A stretch of 64,000 nucleotides of DNA from CALECP01 sp964389925 (GCA_964389925.1 CAYMGE010000017.1:16897-80896); one strand, 5' to 3'. Shown: positions 1 through 8,116, numbered from the stretch's first letter. Notes: a model not told the origin generated them from the sequence alone. Program-made: numbers and translations.

Positions 1-810
1 CGAGTCAGCACCTCAACGGGTGAGCGGATTGTTTTCCAGACGCTGGAATCGGCCGAACTCCCCGCTCGTGTCGGTACCGAAGTAGACATCGAGGTGGTCG
101 CTGTTGAGCCGGGCAGCGAGGGCAATCTCGCCGGCGACCGCATCAATCGCGTGGAAGGGGCATTGTCCAACCAGCTCAACGTTCGCAATCTATTCCCAAT
201 TACCGGTGGCGCAAATCGCGTCGCGCCCACCGTTAGCCCCGACGACGTGCAACGTCTACGCGACCACATTCTCGAAGCCCTGCACGGACAGGCAGTCGTT
301 GACATGGACGGGCAGCTCACCCTTGAAGAGTTCTTGGCGGAAGACTCAATCCGCATTGTTGCCATCTACGCTGAAAGCCAATCCCATTTTGCCGGCGAGG
401 AAACATCAACGTTGGCAATGGAGATTCGCGCCGAACTACATGGCACCGCGGTCAATGAAAACCTTGCGCTCACGTTGGTCAATGAGCAGTTAGAAGCAGC
501 CGTGCCAGAGGGGTTTGTCATGATGGAGCAGACGATTCAACCACGCATCGGCCGACTGCTCGGTGTAGACGGTCAAGGGCGTGTCAGCTTGGAGATGATC
601 GGGGAAGCCCTCGTCATTGCTGACTTGCAACTACAACAACCGATCAGTGACATCACGGGGCAGGAAACGGAGATCGCCACCTACTATCTCAATGAACAAC
701 TTTTGCTGCGCGACATGCCCGACGTGCGCGTTTGGCCTGAAAGCCGCGACCGCATTCCCTATCTGCCCGCCCGCATCTATACAAGCATCAACCGTGATGT
801 GGAGAATTAA
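1..810 (+). CDS. Baseplate J-like protein, C-terminal part (5' end outside window)
   Basis: The reading frame is open from base 1, so the GTG at 94 is an internal codon and the protein is cut by the window edge. The visible 270 residues contain a Gly-rich stretch (GSEGNLAGDRI) of the kind found in baseplate J/gp47 family proteins, followed by an alternating alpha/beta region without membrane segments. Baseplate J-like proteins are known from phage tails and contractile injection systems, but Chloroflexota genomes also carry stand-alone copies, and I recall them beside ruvX and mltG; the neighbourhood here fits that. No other tail gene is visible. The stop lies three bases before the ruvX ATG, so the two genes are probably co-transcribed. 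The family call is moderate and the function is unknown. Confidence 0.55.
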   Translation, partial: RVSTSTGERIVFQTLESAELPARVGTEVDIEVVAVEPGSEGNLAGDRINRVEGALSNQLNVRNLFPITGGANRVAPTVSPDDVQRLRDHILEALHGQAVVDMDGQLTLEEFLAEDSIRIVAIYAESQSHFAGEETSTLAMEIRAELHGTAVNENLALTLVNEQLEAAVPEGFVMMEQTIQPRIGRLLGVDGQGRVSLEMIGEALVIADLQLQQPISDITGQETEIATYYLNEQLLLRDMPDVRVWPESRDRIPYLPARIYTSINRDVEN

Positions 811-813
811 CTG

Positions 814-1230
814 ATGGAAGCAGGGCGCGTTTTAGCAATTGATCTAGGAGAAAAGCGCATCGGGTTGGCGATCAGTGACGCGCTGCGTATCGTTGCCAAG
901 CCGCTGACGGTCTTCTCGCGCACGTCACGTCGCGCCGATTTTGAGCAGTATCAACAGGTAATTGCCGACAACAAGATTACGCTCGTCGTGATGGGGTTGC
1001 CGACCTATTTGGACGGCACAGATAGCAACCAGACCCGCTGGGTACGCAATTATTCGGCCGATCTCGCCACAAAAATTAACGTCCCGCTCGTCTTCCAAGA
1101 CGAAGCCCACTCGACTGATGCCGCCCGCGAGCGCATGATCGCGCTCGGCTATAGTCGCAAGAAACGCCAAGCTCAACGCGATGCCGTCGCCGCCGCGATC
1201 ATTTTGCAAGACTATTTGAACAGTTGTTAG
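814..1230 (+). CDS. ruvX: Putative pre-16S rRNA nuclease / Holliday junction resolvase-like RuvX (YqgF)
   Basis: A 138-residue protein of the usual YqgF length. The N-terminus has the RNase H-like motif AIDLGEKRIGLAISD, with the metal-binding Asp in the first beta strand. Further on are the conserved strand VVMGLPTYLDGT and, near the C-terminus, DEAHSTDAAR and the last acidic helix (QRDAVAAAIILQDYL). The family matures the 5' end of 16S rRNA in E. coli and has been linked to resolvase activity. The ATG lies three bases after the preceding stop. The stop codon lies inside an array of 7-base repeats (1222-1267) that forms the junction with mltG. Confidence 0.93.
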   Translation: MEAGRVLAIDLGEKRIGLAISDALRIVAKPLTVFSRTSRRADFEQYQQVIADNKITLVVMGLPTYLDGTDSNQTRWVRNYSADLATKINVPLVFQDEAHSTDAARERMIALGYSRKKRQAQRDAVAAAIILQDYLNSC

Positions 1231-1267
1231 TTGTTAGTACGATCACTAGCAACGAGCAACTAGCAAC
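1222..1267. repeat. Heptad-unit inverted repeat, ruvX/mltG junction
   Basis: The stretch reads as consecutive 7-base units. Units such as TAGTTGT on the left are answered by GCAACTA-type units on the right, so it folds into an imperfect hairpin with a central unit as the loop. It contains the ruvX stop codon and ends just before the mltG ATG. It belongs to the same family as the arrays at 5976, 9481, 39278, 41231 and 41845. Confidence 0.7.
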
Positions 1268-1268
1268 C

Positions 1269-2489
1269 ATGAAACCACAAGCAAAAGACCCTTACGCCCC
1301 CAACTCACTCCCCGTCCGCATCATTTGGGGCAGCCTGCGTTTCATCATTTTTGGTGCAGTTGTCGTCGTTTTCACGATTGCATTACTTTTGCTTGCCTTT
1401 CGCTGGAATGAGGCAAGTACAGGTGGCATGGTGGCACTCGATCAGGGCGATCCTAGCCTGAGTTCGGCCGAGAGGCTCGTCCTACAAGCGATGCTCGCTG
1501 CGAATCGCGGCGCACTAACCGAACCAATTGGTGCGGGCAGCGAGCCGATTGAATTTATCGTCGCTGCGGGACAAAACGCCAACCAGATTGCCATCAACCT
1601 CGCCTCATCTGGCGTAATGGAGCCGGGCAAAGAGAGCCTGTTTCTCAACTATCTGCGTTTTTACGGTCTCGATGCAGAGCTGGACGCTGGCACGTTTGTT
1701 CTGTCACCCGATATGGATTTACCAACGTTGGCGGAAACGCTTTCCAATGCGGTCGGGGATGACATCACGCTCACTTTTTTAGAAGGATGGCGCGTTGAGC
1801 AGATGGCGGGTTATCTCGATACGGTGCGGCCGGCTGAGATTGATCCGGCTGAGTTTTTAGCAATTGTGACGCGACAGCGGCCGATTGACATGTCTGCCTA
1901 TCCGTTCACTGCACAGCTTGAGGCGGCCGATTCACTCGAAGGCTTCCTTTTTCCCGACACATACCGCATTCCGCTCGATGCAGATGCAGACTATCTGGTC
2001 AATGCGATGTTGACGACATTCGGTGAGCGCGTCACGCCAGAGATGCGACAAGCTTATGGAGAACGAGGGTTGAGTATTCCCGATGCGGTCACGCTTGCCT
2101 CAATTGTCGAGCGTGAGGCCGTGCTGTCCGAAGAACAGCCCATTATCGCCAGCGTCTTTCTCAATCGTGTCGAGCAAGGTATCAAACTCGATGCTGATCC
2201 AACCGTTCAATATGCGGTTGGCTACGATCCTGCAACGGACAAGTGGTGGAAAGCTCCCTTAACGGTTGACGATCTGCAAATTCAGTCACCCTACAACACA
2301 TACCAAAATACAGGTTTGCCACCTTCACCAATTGCCAATCCGGGCTTGGGCGCACTACAGGCAATTGCCAACCCCACCAGCACAGACTACCTCTATTTCG
2401 TGGCTGAATGCGTCGGATTAGCTCCCGGCTCCCACCTATTTAGTGCCACCTATGAGCAGCACCTAGAGAATGTAGCAAGCTGTCAATGA
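1269..2489 (+). CDS. mltG: Endolytic peptidoglycan transglycosylase MltG (YceG-like)
   Basis: MltG cleaves nascent glycan strands at the outer face of the cytoplasmic membrane and so ends glycan polymerisation. The protein has a short cytoplasmic N-terminus, one membrane segment at about residues 17-42, a LysM-like region, and the YceG catalytic domain. Within the domain, EGWRVEQMA, LEGFLFPDTYRIP, ASIVEREA and the C-terminal NTYQNTGLPPSPIANPG are typical; the Glu of IVERE is the expected catalytic residue. I start at the ATG at 1269 (406 residues). An in-frame TTG at 1224 would make the first 15 codons from a 7-base repeat array, which I regard as non-coding. It probably shares a transcript with ruvX. 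Confidence 0.93.
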   Translation: MKPQAKDPYAPNSLPVRIIWGSLRFIIFGAVVVVFTIALLLLAFRWNEASTGGMVALDQGDPSLSSAERLVLQAMLAANRGALTEPIGAGSEPIEFIVAAGQNANQIAINLASSGVMEPGKESLFLNYLRFYGLDAELDAGTFVLSPDMDLPTLAETLSNAVGDDITLTFLEGWRVEQMAGYLDTVRPAEIDPAEFLAIVTRQRPIDMSAYPFTAQLEAADSLEGFLFPDTYRIPLDADADYLVNAMLTTFGERVTPEMRQAYGERGLSIPDAVTLASIVEREAVLSEEQPIIASVFLNRVEQGIKLDADPTVQYAVGYDPATDKWWKAPLTVDDLQIQSPYNTYQNTGLPPSPIANPGLGALQAIANPTSTDYLYFVAECVGLAPGSHLFSATYEQHLENVASCQ

Positions 2490-2624
2490 TGCGCGAACAT
2501 AAAAAAAACGTTGAGAGCCTACCTATTTTGAAGGTTTTCTGTCTGACACGTCTCTATACACACACAGAGAACTTGCCGGATAAAAATTGTAAGGATTTTA
2601 TCTCGCAAGGATGAAACTTCCCGG

Positions 2625-2654
2625 AGGTGTTGCTGAACAGGCAGCACCTTTTTC
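2625..2654 (+). terminator. Intrinsic terminator downstream of mltG
   Basis: A 9-bp stem (AGGTGTTGC with GCAGCACCT, one G-U pair), a 7-base loop and a run of five T. It lies 135 bases after the mltG stop and about 120 bases before the next gene. It most likely ends the ruvX-mltG transcript, though it could also be an attenuator in the leader of the flavoprotein gene. The rest of 2490-2776 shows nothing else I recognise. Confidence 0.8.
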
Positions 2655-2776
2655 CTTTTCACTGCAATGTGCGTCTTTCTGTTGATGTGAATGCTCTCTG
2701 ACTTATCTCAAGACGAAAGATTCCCCACCGTCGCTGCGTCTGAAAAGTAACGAAACTCAAAAAAGCGAGCAGCACA

Positions 2777-4153
2777 ATGAAAAAATACGACATTATTTGG
2801 ATCGGGACAGGGCAGGCGACGGGAACAGTTATTCCGCGCTTGGTGGCGGCCGGAAAAACAGTAGCGATTGCAGAAGGTGGTCGCTTTGGTGGGAGCTGTG
2901 TCAACTATGGGTGTACGCCGACAAAGACAATTGTCGCCAGCGCACGAGCGGCGCACATGGCGCGACGTGGGGCTGATTTTGGGGTCATCACCACCGATGT
3001 GTCGGTTGATTTCGCCAAAGTGATGGAACGGGCGCACAAGATGCGCGATAGTGGGAGTGATGGGCTGGAGAAATGGCTGCGTGAGATGGACAATGTTGAT
3101 GTTTATGGCAACTTTGCAACGTTTGATAGTCCTAATCTGGTGCGCGTGGGCGATGAAGTGATTTATGGGGAGACAATCGTCATCAATGCGGGAGGGCGGG
3201 CGCGAGTTGCGCCGATTAATGGCATTGATGAGGTTGAGTGGCTCGATAATCGGCGGCTGTTGGCGTTGACCGAGCGGCCTGAACACCTCATTATCGTCGG
3301 AGGTAGCTACATCAGCATGGAATTTGCACAGGCATTTCGACGTTTGGGCAGCCAAGTGACTATTTTAGAGCGGTCGGGGCAGTTGATGTCGCGCGAGGAC
3401 ACAGATATTGCGGAAATCGCGCAAGACGTTTTAGAGGAGGAAGGCGTTGCAGTTGAGCTGAACACGCAGATCGGGCGACTGGCGCAGACAGCTCCACAGA
3501 ATGTTGAAGTCTTTTTTAGTCAGAATGGCGTTGAGCGGTCTGTGAGGGGGACGCATGTGTTGTTGGCAATCGGCCGAGTTCCCAACAGCGACCGACTCAA
3601 TCTACAGGCCGCCGGCGTTGAAACGACCAGTCGTGGCTACATCAAAGTCAACGACTCGATGCAAACCAATGTCCCGCACATCTACGCCGTCGGTGACATC
3701 AACGGCGAAGGGGCATTCACACACACCTCCGTCAATGATGGTGAAATTTTCTGGGATGTTTACAGCGGTGAAGCAGATCGGCAACTATCTGACCGTATTA
3801 TCACCTACGCCATGTTCATCGACCCACCACTGGGCCGCGTCGGCATGAGCGAAAAAGAGGCGCGTGAGAGCGGCCGAAATGTGCTAATGGCGACAAAACC
3901 AATGGCACACATCTCACGTGCCAAAGAGAAGTCGGAAACGGCGGGGCTGGTCAAAATTTTGGTCGATGCAGACACCGAGCAATTCTTGGGTGCGACAATT
4001 TTGGGGGTTGGTGGTGACGAAATCATCAACATGTTCACGCCGTTCATGTACACAGGGCAATCATGGAAAGTGTTTCGGCGGGCGGTGCTGACTCATCCGA
4101 CGGTGGCAGAATTGATGCCGTGGATATTAGACGATCTAAAACCGTTGGAGTAG
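2777..4153 (+). CDS. Mercuric reductase-like FAD/NAD(P) disulfide oxidoreductase
   Basis: A 458-residue flavoprotein of the dihydrolipoamide dehydrogenase/mercuric reductase/glutathione reductase family. It has an N-terminal FAD-binding motif (WIGTGQATGTVIP), the redox-active disulfide GGSCVNYGCTPTK, an NAD(P)-binding fold around residue 180 (IIVGGSYISMEFAQ) and the second FAD motif YAVGDINGEGAFTHTS. The C-terminal dimerisation domain ends in LTHPTVAELMPWILDDL, with the His-x-x-x-x-Glu pair usual in this family. The N-terminal HMA metal-binding domain and the C-terminal vicinal Cys pair of true MerA are absent, and no mer genes are adjacent. The substrate may therefore be another disulfide or a quinone. 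It appears to be monocistronic. Confidence 0.85.
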   Translation: MKKYDIIWIGTGQATGTVIPRLVAAGKTVAIAEGGRFGGSCVNYGCTPTKTIVASARAAHMARRGADFGVITTDVSVDFAKVMERAHKMRDSGSDGLEKWLREMDNVDVYGNFATFDSPNLVRVGDEVIYGETIVINAGGRARVAPINGIDEVEWLDNRRLLALTERPEHLIIVGGSYISMEFAQAFRRLGSQVTILERSGQLMSREDTDIAEIAQDVLEEEGVAVELNTQIGRLAQTAPQNVEVFFSQNGVERSVRGTHVLLAIGRVPNSDRLNLQAAGVETTSRGYIKVNDSMQTNVPHIYAVGDINGEGAFTHTSVNDGEIFWDVYSGEADRQLSDRIITYAMFIDPPLGRVGMSEKEARESGRNVLMATKPMAHISRAKEKSETAGLVKILVDADTEQFLGATILGVGGDEIINMFTPFMYTGQSWKVFRRAVLTHPTVAELMPWILDDLKPLE

Positions 4154-4211
4154 CTCATCTAAAGTTGTCACCTTTGCACAGCATCTTCTGGCACAGTTTG
4201 GGGTTTGTTTC

Positions 4212-4272
4212 TTTGCGGCAAACGTACCGTAGACATCTATGCGGTACGTCAAGAAAGTGGCTTTGCCGCAAA
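4212..4272 (+). promoter_or_regulatory. Two-tier hairpin in the leader of the 505-residue gene
   Basis: An outer stem of 11 perfect base pairs (TTTGCGGCAAA at 4212-4222 with TTTGCCGCAAA at 4262-4272) encloses an inner perfect stem (ACGTACCG at 4222-4229 with CGGTACGT at 4242-4249) and a 12-base apical loop. The 3' side carries an unpaired stretch of 12 bases. The Shine-Dalgarno AAAGGAG follows at 4277. The element is not followed by a T-run, so it looks like a cis-acting RNA or protein site, not a terminator. It matches no riboswitch class that I know. Confidence 0.6.
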
Positions 4273-4287
4273 ACATAAAGGAGCAAA

Positions 4288-5805
4288 ATGGCAGAGCAAG
4301 GTGTGGTATTTCCGAGAGATGAGAATGGCAAGCGTCGCACGACAAAAGCGGGCAAAGTAATTGTGGCAGCGGCATTGGGCGCGGCGAGTTCGGCCGACGC
4401 GCAACACGCCCTCAACGAAAAAAATTGGCGCAAAAATTACCGACAGTATTTTGAGCGCATGACGGCTGTTGGGGTGGAATCGGCCGATAACGCCCGCGCC
4501 ATCGCCCAATCTGGTCTTTCGGCCGTTTACAAGCAATTTGAGTTTGTGCGCGATGCAAAGACGCACACGCTTGCCGCTGCCATGTCTGTCTATAATCAGC
4601 CTGTATTTCACACCGGCATTATTCACGGCATAGGCAGCCCACAACCCCTAACGATTCCCTACAAAAAGAAAATGCTTTCTGGTGCTGCGCTCCGCAACCA
4701 GTTGCGGACTTGGCAGAATCGCGGCATCGTTGAAGAAAGCCATGCTGCCGCTGTCGAGCGTGTGATCGACCATGCTAACTGGCTAGATGAGTTGCCGGCC
4801 TTTGTTCTGATGGGCGCAGGGGCGGAAATCGGCCCTTACCAAACGCTGCTCGACATGGGGGCAACGGTGGTCGCAGTTGATCTCAATCGCCCTGAGATTT
4901 GGGAGCGTCTGATACACACGGCGCGGCAATCGGCCGGCACGCTCATCTTTCCGCTGCAAGCCGCCCAAATGGATGACATGACCGACAGCAATTTAGCGGG
5001 TTTAGCGGGGGCGAATTTAATCACCGATGCACCCGAAATTATCACGTGGCTCGTTGGCTTAGACAGGCCATTGACGCTGGGCGGCTATGCTTATCTCGAT
5101 AGCGGCGAATTTGTGCGCGTCGCGGTGGCGATGGACGTGATTATCAAGACGGTCGCAGAGCGCACGCCCCATCCGGTCAACATCGCCTTTCTGCTCACGC
5201 CGACCGACGTGATGGCGGTGCCGGCCGATGTCGTTGACGCGGCGCAAAAACGCTATGAAGAGCCGACGACTTTTCGGCCGATTCGCACCCTCTTTGGCAC
5301 GCTCTCAAACTCGCGCATCTTCGCCAAAAATGTGCGCCGCGTCGTTCTCAGCAAAGAGGGGCGACGCTACGGCATTATCAACAGCCTCGTCACACAGCAA
5401 GGTCCCAACTACACGCTGGCAAAGCGTCTGCAACGCTGGCGCTCCGTTGTGGCGCGGGATGAAGGGCATATCGTCTCGTGCAACGTCGCGCCGGCAACCT
5501 ACACCTACTCTGTCACAAAAAATAAGCTGTTTATGGCGGGGTATGCGGGGGCTGAACAGTTTGGCGTGGAGATTTTTCGGCCGAAAACGACCAACGCTAT
5601 CATGACCGCCCTGCTCATCAACGACCTCGCCTATGATGCGGCCGCCTCCCATCCCGACGTGCCACTCCACAATCCCGAAGAGCTGTTTATGGAAGGAGCC
5701 AATCACGGCGGCATGTGGCGCATGGCAAATCAGTTGGGATCGCTGATCGAGGTCGGCGTGATCGTTGGGTCAGTCAAGCGGTTTTTCTCACGGGATGATG
5801 AATAG
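4288..5805 (+). CDS. Conserved hypothetical protein with a Rossmann-like segment
   Basis: I do not recognise this 505-residue family. Near residues 170-205 the segment AFVLMGAGAEIGPYQTLLDM followed by VVAVDLNRP has the glycine-rich loop and acidic strand end of a dinucleotide- or SAM-binding Rossmann fold. Residues 325-365 (IRTLFGTLSNSRIFAKN) and the C-terminal region (HNPEELFMEGANHGGMWRM) look conserved in style but do not point to a reaction. There is no signal peptide. A short hydrophobic stretch near the C-terminus (QLGSLIEVGVIVGSVKRFF) could touch a membrane. The start is well supported by AAAGGAG five bases upstream. The next small gene starts at the base after the stop, which suggests coupled translation. 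A strongly structured leader precedes it. Confidence 0.75.
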   Translation: MAEQGVVFPRDENGKRRTTKAGKVIVAAALGAASSADAQHALNEKNWRKNYRQYFERMTAVGVESADNARAIAQSGLSAVYKQFEFVRDAKTHTLAAAMSVYNQPVFHTGIIHGIGSPQPLTIPYKKKMLSGAALRNQLRTWQNRGIVEESHAAAVERVIDHANWLDELPAFVLMGAGAEIGPYQTLLDMGATVVAVDLNRPEIWERLIHTARQSAGTLIFPLQAAQMDDMTDSNLAGLAGANLITDAPEIITWLVGLDRPLTLGGYAYLDSGEFVRVAVAMDVIIKTVAERTPHPVNIAFLLTPTDVMAVPADVVDAAQKRYEEPTTFRPIRTLFGTLSNSRIFAKNVRRVVLSKEGRRYGIINSLVTQQGPNYTLAKRLQRWRSVVARDEGHIVSCNVAPATYTYSVTKNKLFMAGYAGAEQFGVEIFRPKTTNAIMTALLINDLAYDAAASHPDVPLHNPEELFMEGANHGGMWRMANQLGSLIEVGVIVGSVKRFFSRDDE

Positions 5806-6018
5806 ATGCTGGCGAGCAACTGCAACTATTGTGCGTTTTACGGCACGCCGCACGTCGTTGAGCAGCGCGTCATCTGTCCACAGTGCGGGTTTGAAGTCGC
5901 GCAGGCGGGACATCAGGTGCTGCTTGTGGGGCTGTTCTTGCCTGAGCGGGTGGCGGCGACCATCGGCTCAACGAGAATAATTGTCAATGGAGAACGGGCA
6001 ATAGTCAATGATGAATGA
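5806..6018 (+). CDS. Small zinc-ribbon-like protein
   Basis: A 70-residue product with CNYC near the N-terminus and CPQCGF about 20 residues later. Together these give four cysteines in two CxxC knuckles, as in short zinc ribbons. The ATG directly follows the stop of the 505-residue gene, so the pair is probably translated in sequence. The last 12 or so residues are encoded by a heptad repeat array (5976-6065), so the native C-terminus may have been extended by the repeat. The function is unknown. Confidence 0.5.
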   Translation: MLASNCNYCAFYGTPHVVEQRVICPQCGFEVAQAGHQVLLVGLFLPERVAATIGSTRIIVNGERAIVNDE

Positions 6019-6065
6019 AAAATGGTCATTTACAATTCTGCATTCTCCGTTCTGCATTGATTATT
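5976..6065. repeat. Heptad-unit inverted repeat, longest member
   Basis: About twelve consecutive 7-base units. The left half repeats units ending in AATG (for example GTCAATG, twice) and the right half repeats units ending in TTC (for example TGCATTC). The outer ends pair as AATAAT with ATTATT, and AGAACGG pairs with CCGTTCT within the arms. The result is an imperfect hairpin of about 90 bases. It overlaps the stop of the zinc-ribbon gene. Confidence 0.75.
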
Positions 6066-6158
6066 TCTTCGGCACGCATCGGCAGATGATACCGCCGCTC
6101 TCTGCTACCTAACCGTCTAAAATCTTCTGTCCTATGCTTGATAACGCGCTGCGTCATG

Positions 6159-6186
6159 TTGCGTGTTTTCCCCCCATCGCTATAAT
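6159..6186 (+). promoter_or_regulatory. Sigma-70-type promoter for etfBA
   Basis: TTGCGT, 16 bases, then TATAAT. The predicted transcript starts near 6193, so the hairpin at 6192-6213 would sit at its extreme 5' end. Confidence 0.6.
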
Positions 6187-6191
6187 TAGGC

Positions 6192-6249
6192 AGAGTTTGC
6201 CATTGCAAACTCTTCTTTTAGGTAAACTGAACTTATCGCGTGATAAGTT
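6192..6249 (+). promoter_or_regulatory. Two perfect hairpins in the etfB leader
   Basis: The first hairpin is AGAGTTTGC, CATT, GCAAACTCT (6192-6213), followed by TCTTTT. The second is AACTTATC, GCGT, GATAAGTT (6230-6249). Both are perfect and have 4-base loops. The first could act as a weak attenuator or as a 5'-end stabiliser. Confidence 0.6.
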
Positions 6250-6284
6250 AGATGAGAATAGAAATTCCCACTGGAGGTTCTTTC

Positions 6285-7079
6285 ATGAAAGTAGTTGTTT
6301 GTCTGAAACAAACACCCAGCACCACGGCCGTCTATAGCGTTGCTGATGGTAATGTGAGCTGGGAAGACCCAAGCGGTAAGCCGCAAGTCGTCAACCCTTG
6401 GGACGAATTTGCGATTGAAGAGGCGATTCGTCTCAAGGAAAATCACGGCGCGGAAGAGGCGATTGCCTTGACCGCTGGTAGCGAAGAGGCCAATGCGTCG
6501 CTTAAACAGGCGTTGGCGATGGGCTGCACGAGCGCAACTTTGATCAATGATGAGAGTTTTGCTGGCTCGGATGGGCAGGGGACGGCGCGTGTTTTGGCGG
6601 CCGCCATAAACAATCTCGGTGTCGATGTCGCCATTTTCGGCAAGCAGGCGATTGACGGCGATACGGGCATGACCCCCGTGATGACGGCGCGTGCGCTGGG
6701 TTGGACACCACTCACCTATGTCTCTGCCATCAAAGAAATCAGCGACGACTCGATCACGGTTGAGCGCATGTTAGAGCGCGGCACGCAAACGGTCACGGCC
6801 GAGATGCCCGTCGTGATTAGCGTGGTCAAAGAGATCAACGAGCCGCGTTATCCCTCATTTATGGGCATTCGCAAGGCCAATCGGGCAAAAATCCCGTCAT
6901 TATCTGGAGCCGATTTGGAGATTGACGGCGCGGTTGGCGCGGATAGTGCCAACGTCGATTGGTCAAATGTCTATCAGCCACCCGCACGCGATGCGGCAAC
7001 TGAGTATATTACGGGCGATTCACCTGAAGACATTGCCTCAAAACTCGCAGATAAATTGATGGCGGAGAAAGTGATCTAA
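6285..7079 (+). CDS. etfB: Electron transfer flavoprotein, beta subunit
   Basis: EtfB binds AMP structurally and forms a heterodimer with EtfA. The complex accepts electrons from acyl-CoA dehydrogenases and passes them to a quinone oxidoreductase or another acceptor. Residues 1-20 (MKVVVCLKQTPSTTAVYS) and the internal VAIFGKQAIDGDTGMTPVMTARALGW are typical, as is the PRYPSFMGIRKANRAKI stretch near residue 190, which corresponds to the recognition-loop region. I chose the ATG at 6285 because GGAGG lies nine bases upstream. The stop overlaps the etfA start by one base. Confidence 0.95.
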   Translation: MKVVVCLKQTPSTTAVYSVADGNVSWEDPSGKPQVVNPWDEFAIEEAIRLKENHGAEEAIALTAGSEEANASLKQALAMGCTSATLINDESFAGSDGQGTARVLAAAINNLGVDVAIFGKQAIDGDTGMTPVMTARALGWTPLTYVSAIKEISDDSITVERMLERGTQTVTAEMPVVISVVKEINEPRYPSFMGIRKANRAKIPSLSGADLEIDGAVGADSANVDWSNVYQPPARDAATEYITGDSPEDIASKLADKLMAEKVI

Positions 7080-8047
7080 TGAACGTTTTTGTCTATATCG
7101 AACACTATGATGAAGAGATCGCGCCGATCAGCCGTGAAGCGATTGGGGCGGCAAAAAGCCAGCTTGATGCAGATGTCACCGCCCTGATTTTTGGCAGTGA
7201 TGCGGACGAGATCGCCGAAAAAGCGTTTCAATGGGGCGTGGATAACGTGATTGCGTGTGATGACGATTCGCTCGATGATGGATTGACCGAAGCGATTGCG
7301 CCGGTTGTCGTGCAGGTTTTGCAGGATGAGGAGCCAGATGCGTTTATCGCTGGGGCTTCGATTGCGGGCAAAGATTTGTGCGCGTGGGTCGCGTTTGACC
7401 TTGAGACGGGCTATGTTGCGGACGTGATCGACCTCAAAGCGGCCGGTGATCGCATCGTGGCAACCCATCCCGTCTATGCCGGTAAATTGCGCTGTGATGC
7501 CATTATCCCAGAAGGGTTGCAGGTCATCAGCCTGCGTAATCGTGCCTTTGTCCCACTTGAGATGGATGAAGATGCGGAAGAGGGCGACATCGATTACGTC
7601 GATCCCGTCGTTGATGAAGACGACATCAAAACGAGTGTTGAGGGAATCGAAGAGAAAGGTGGCGGTGTCAGCCTCGCAGAAGCGAGCATCATCGTCAGTG
7701 GTGGTCGTGGTGTCGGTGGGCCTGAAGGGTTTGCACCGGTGCGTGAGTTGGCCGAGACATTGGGCGGCGCGTTGGGGTCGAGCCGTGCAGCGGTTGACGC
7801 GGGCTGGATTCCCTACGCCCATCAGGTTGGGCAGACGGGTAAAACGGTCAGCCCAGACCTCTACATCGCGTGTGGCATCAGTGGCGCGATTCAACATCAG
7901 GCAGGGATGAACACCTCGAAGCTGATCGTGGCGATCAACAAAGATGCGGACGCGCCGATCTATAAGTTGGCACACTATGGCGTTGTGGGTGATCTGTTTG
8001 AGATTGTGCCGGCGTTAACGGCCGAATTTGAAAAGCGGTTGAGCTAG
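7079..8047 (+). CDS. etfA: Electron transfer flavoprotein, alpha subunit
   Basis: A 322-residue EtfA that carries the FAD. The N-terminal domain resembles EtfB. The C-terminal FAD domain shows SGGRGVGGPEGF (about residue 205), ELAETLGGALGSSRAAVDAGW, the conserved VGQTGKTVSPDLYIACGISGAIQHQAGM, and NKDADAPIYKLAHYGVVGDLFEIVP near the end, all diagnostic. ATG overlaps the etfB stop (TAATG), indicating coupled translation. No acyl-CoA dehydrogenase or ETF-quinone oxidoreductase is adjacent, so partners must be encoded elsewhere. Confidence 0.96.
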   Translation: MNVFVYIEHYDEEIAPISREAIGAAKSQLDADVTALIFGSDADEIAEKAFQWGVDNVIACDDDSLDDGLTEAIAPVVVQVLQDEEPDAFIAGASIAGKDLCAWVAFDLETGYVADVIDLKAAGDRIVATHPVYAGKLRCDAIIPEGLQVISLRNRAFVPLEMDEDAEEGDIDYVDPVVDEDDIKTSVEGIEEKGGGVSLAEASIIVSGGRGVGGPEGFAPVRELAETLGGALGSSRAAVDAGWIPYAHQVGQTGKTVSPDLYIACGISGAIQHQAGMNTSKLIVAINKDADAPIYKLAHYGVVGDLFEIVPALTAEFEKRLS

Positions 8048-8077
8048 TTACACAGTAAGTACCACATAAATTAACGG

Positions 8078-8106
8078 CTCGTTCCGATGGTCTCCATCGG
8101 AACGAG
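8078..8106. repeat. Perfect 13-bp hairpin downstream of etfA
   Basis: CTCGTTCCGATGG, a 3-base spacer, then its exact complement. It lies 31 bases after the etfA stop and has no T-run. It may stabilise the etfBA 3' end, or it may be a dispersed repeat copy. Confidence 0.7.
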
Positions 8107-8116
8107 TCGATGCCCC

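Noticed and set aside
1..810. A prophage or injection-system locus suggested by the baseplate J-like protein
   Set aside because: No other tail, sheath, capsid or integrase gene follows; the neighbours are housekeeping genes.
2490..2776. Possible T-box or attenuator leader before the flavoprotein gene
   Set aside because: No T-box core sequence is present, and the hairpin at 2625 is adequately explained as the mltG terminator.
2708..3355. A 215-codon frame antisense to the mercuric-reductase-like gene
   Set aside because: It is shadowed by a well-conserved flavoprotein, and the Cys/His-rich product has no domain pattern.
7076..7975. A 299-codon open frame antisense to etfA
   Set aside because: It lies entirely within a clear etfA gene, has no recognisable motif and a shadow-like composition caused by the codon bias of the sense strand.
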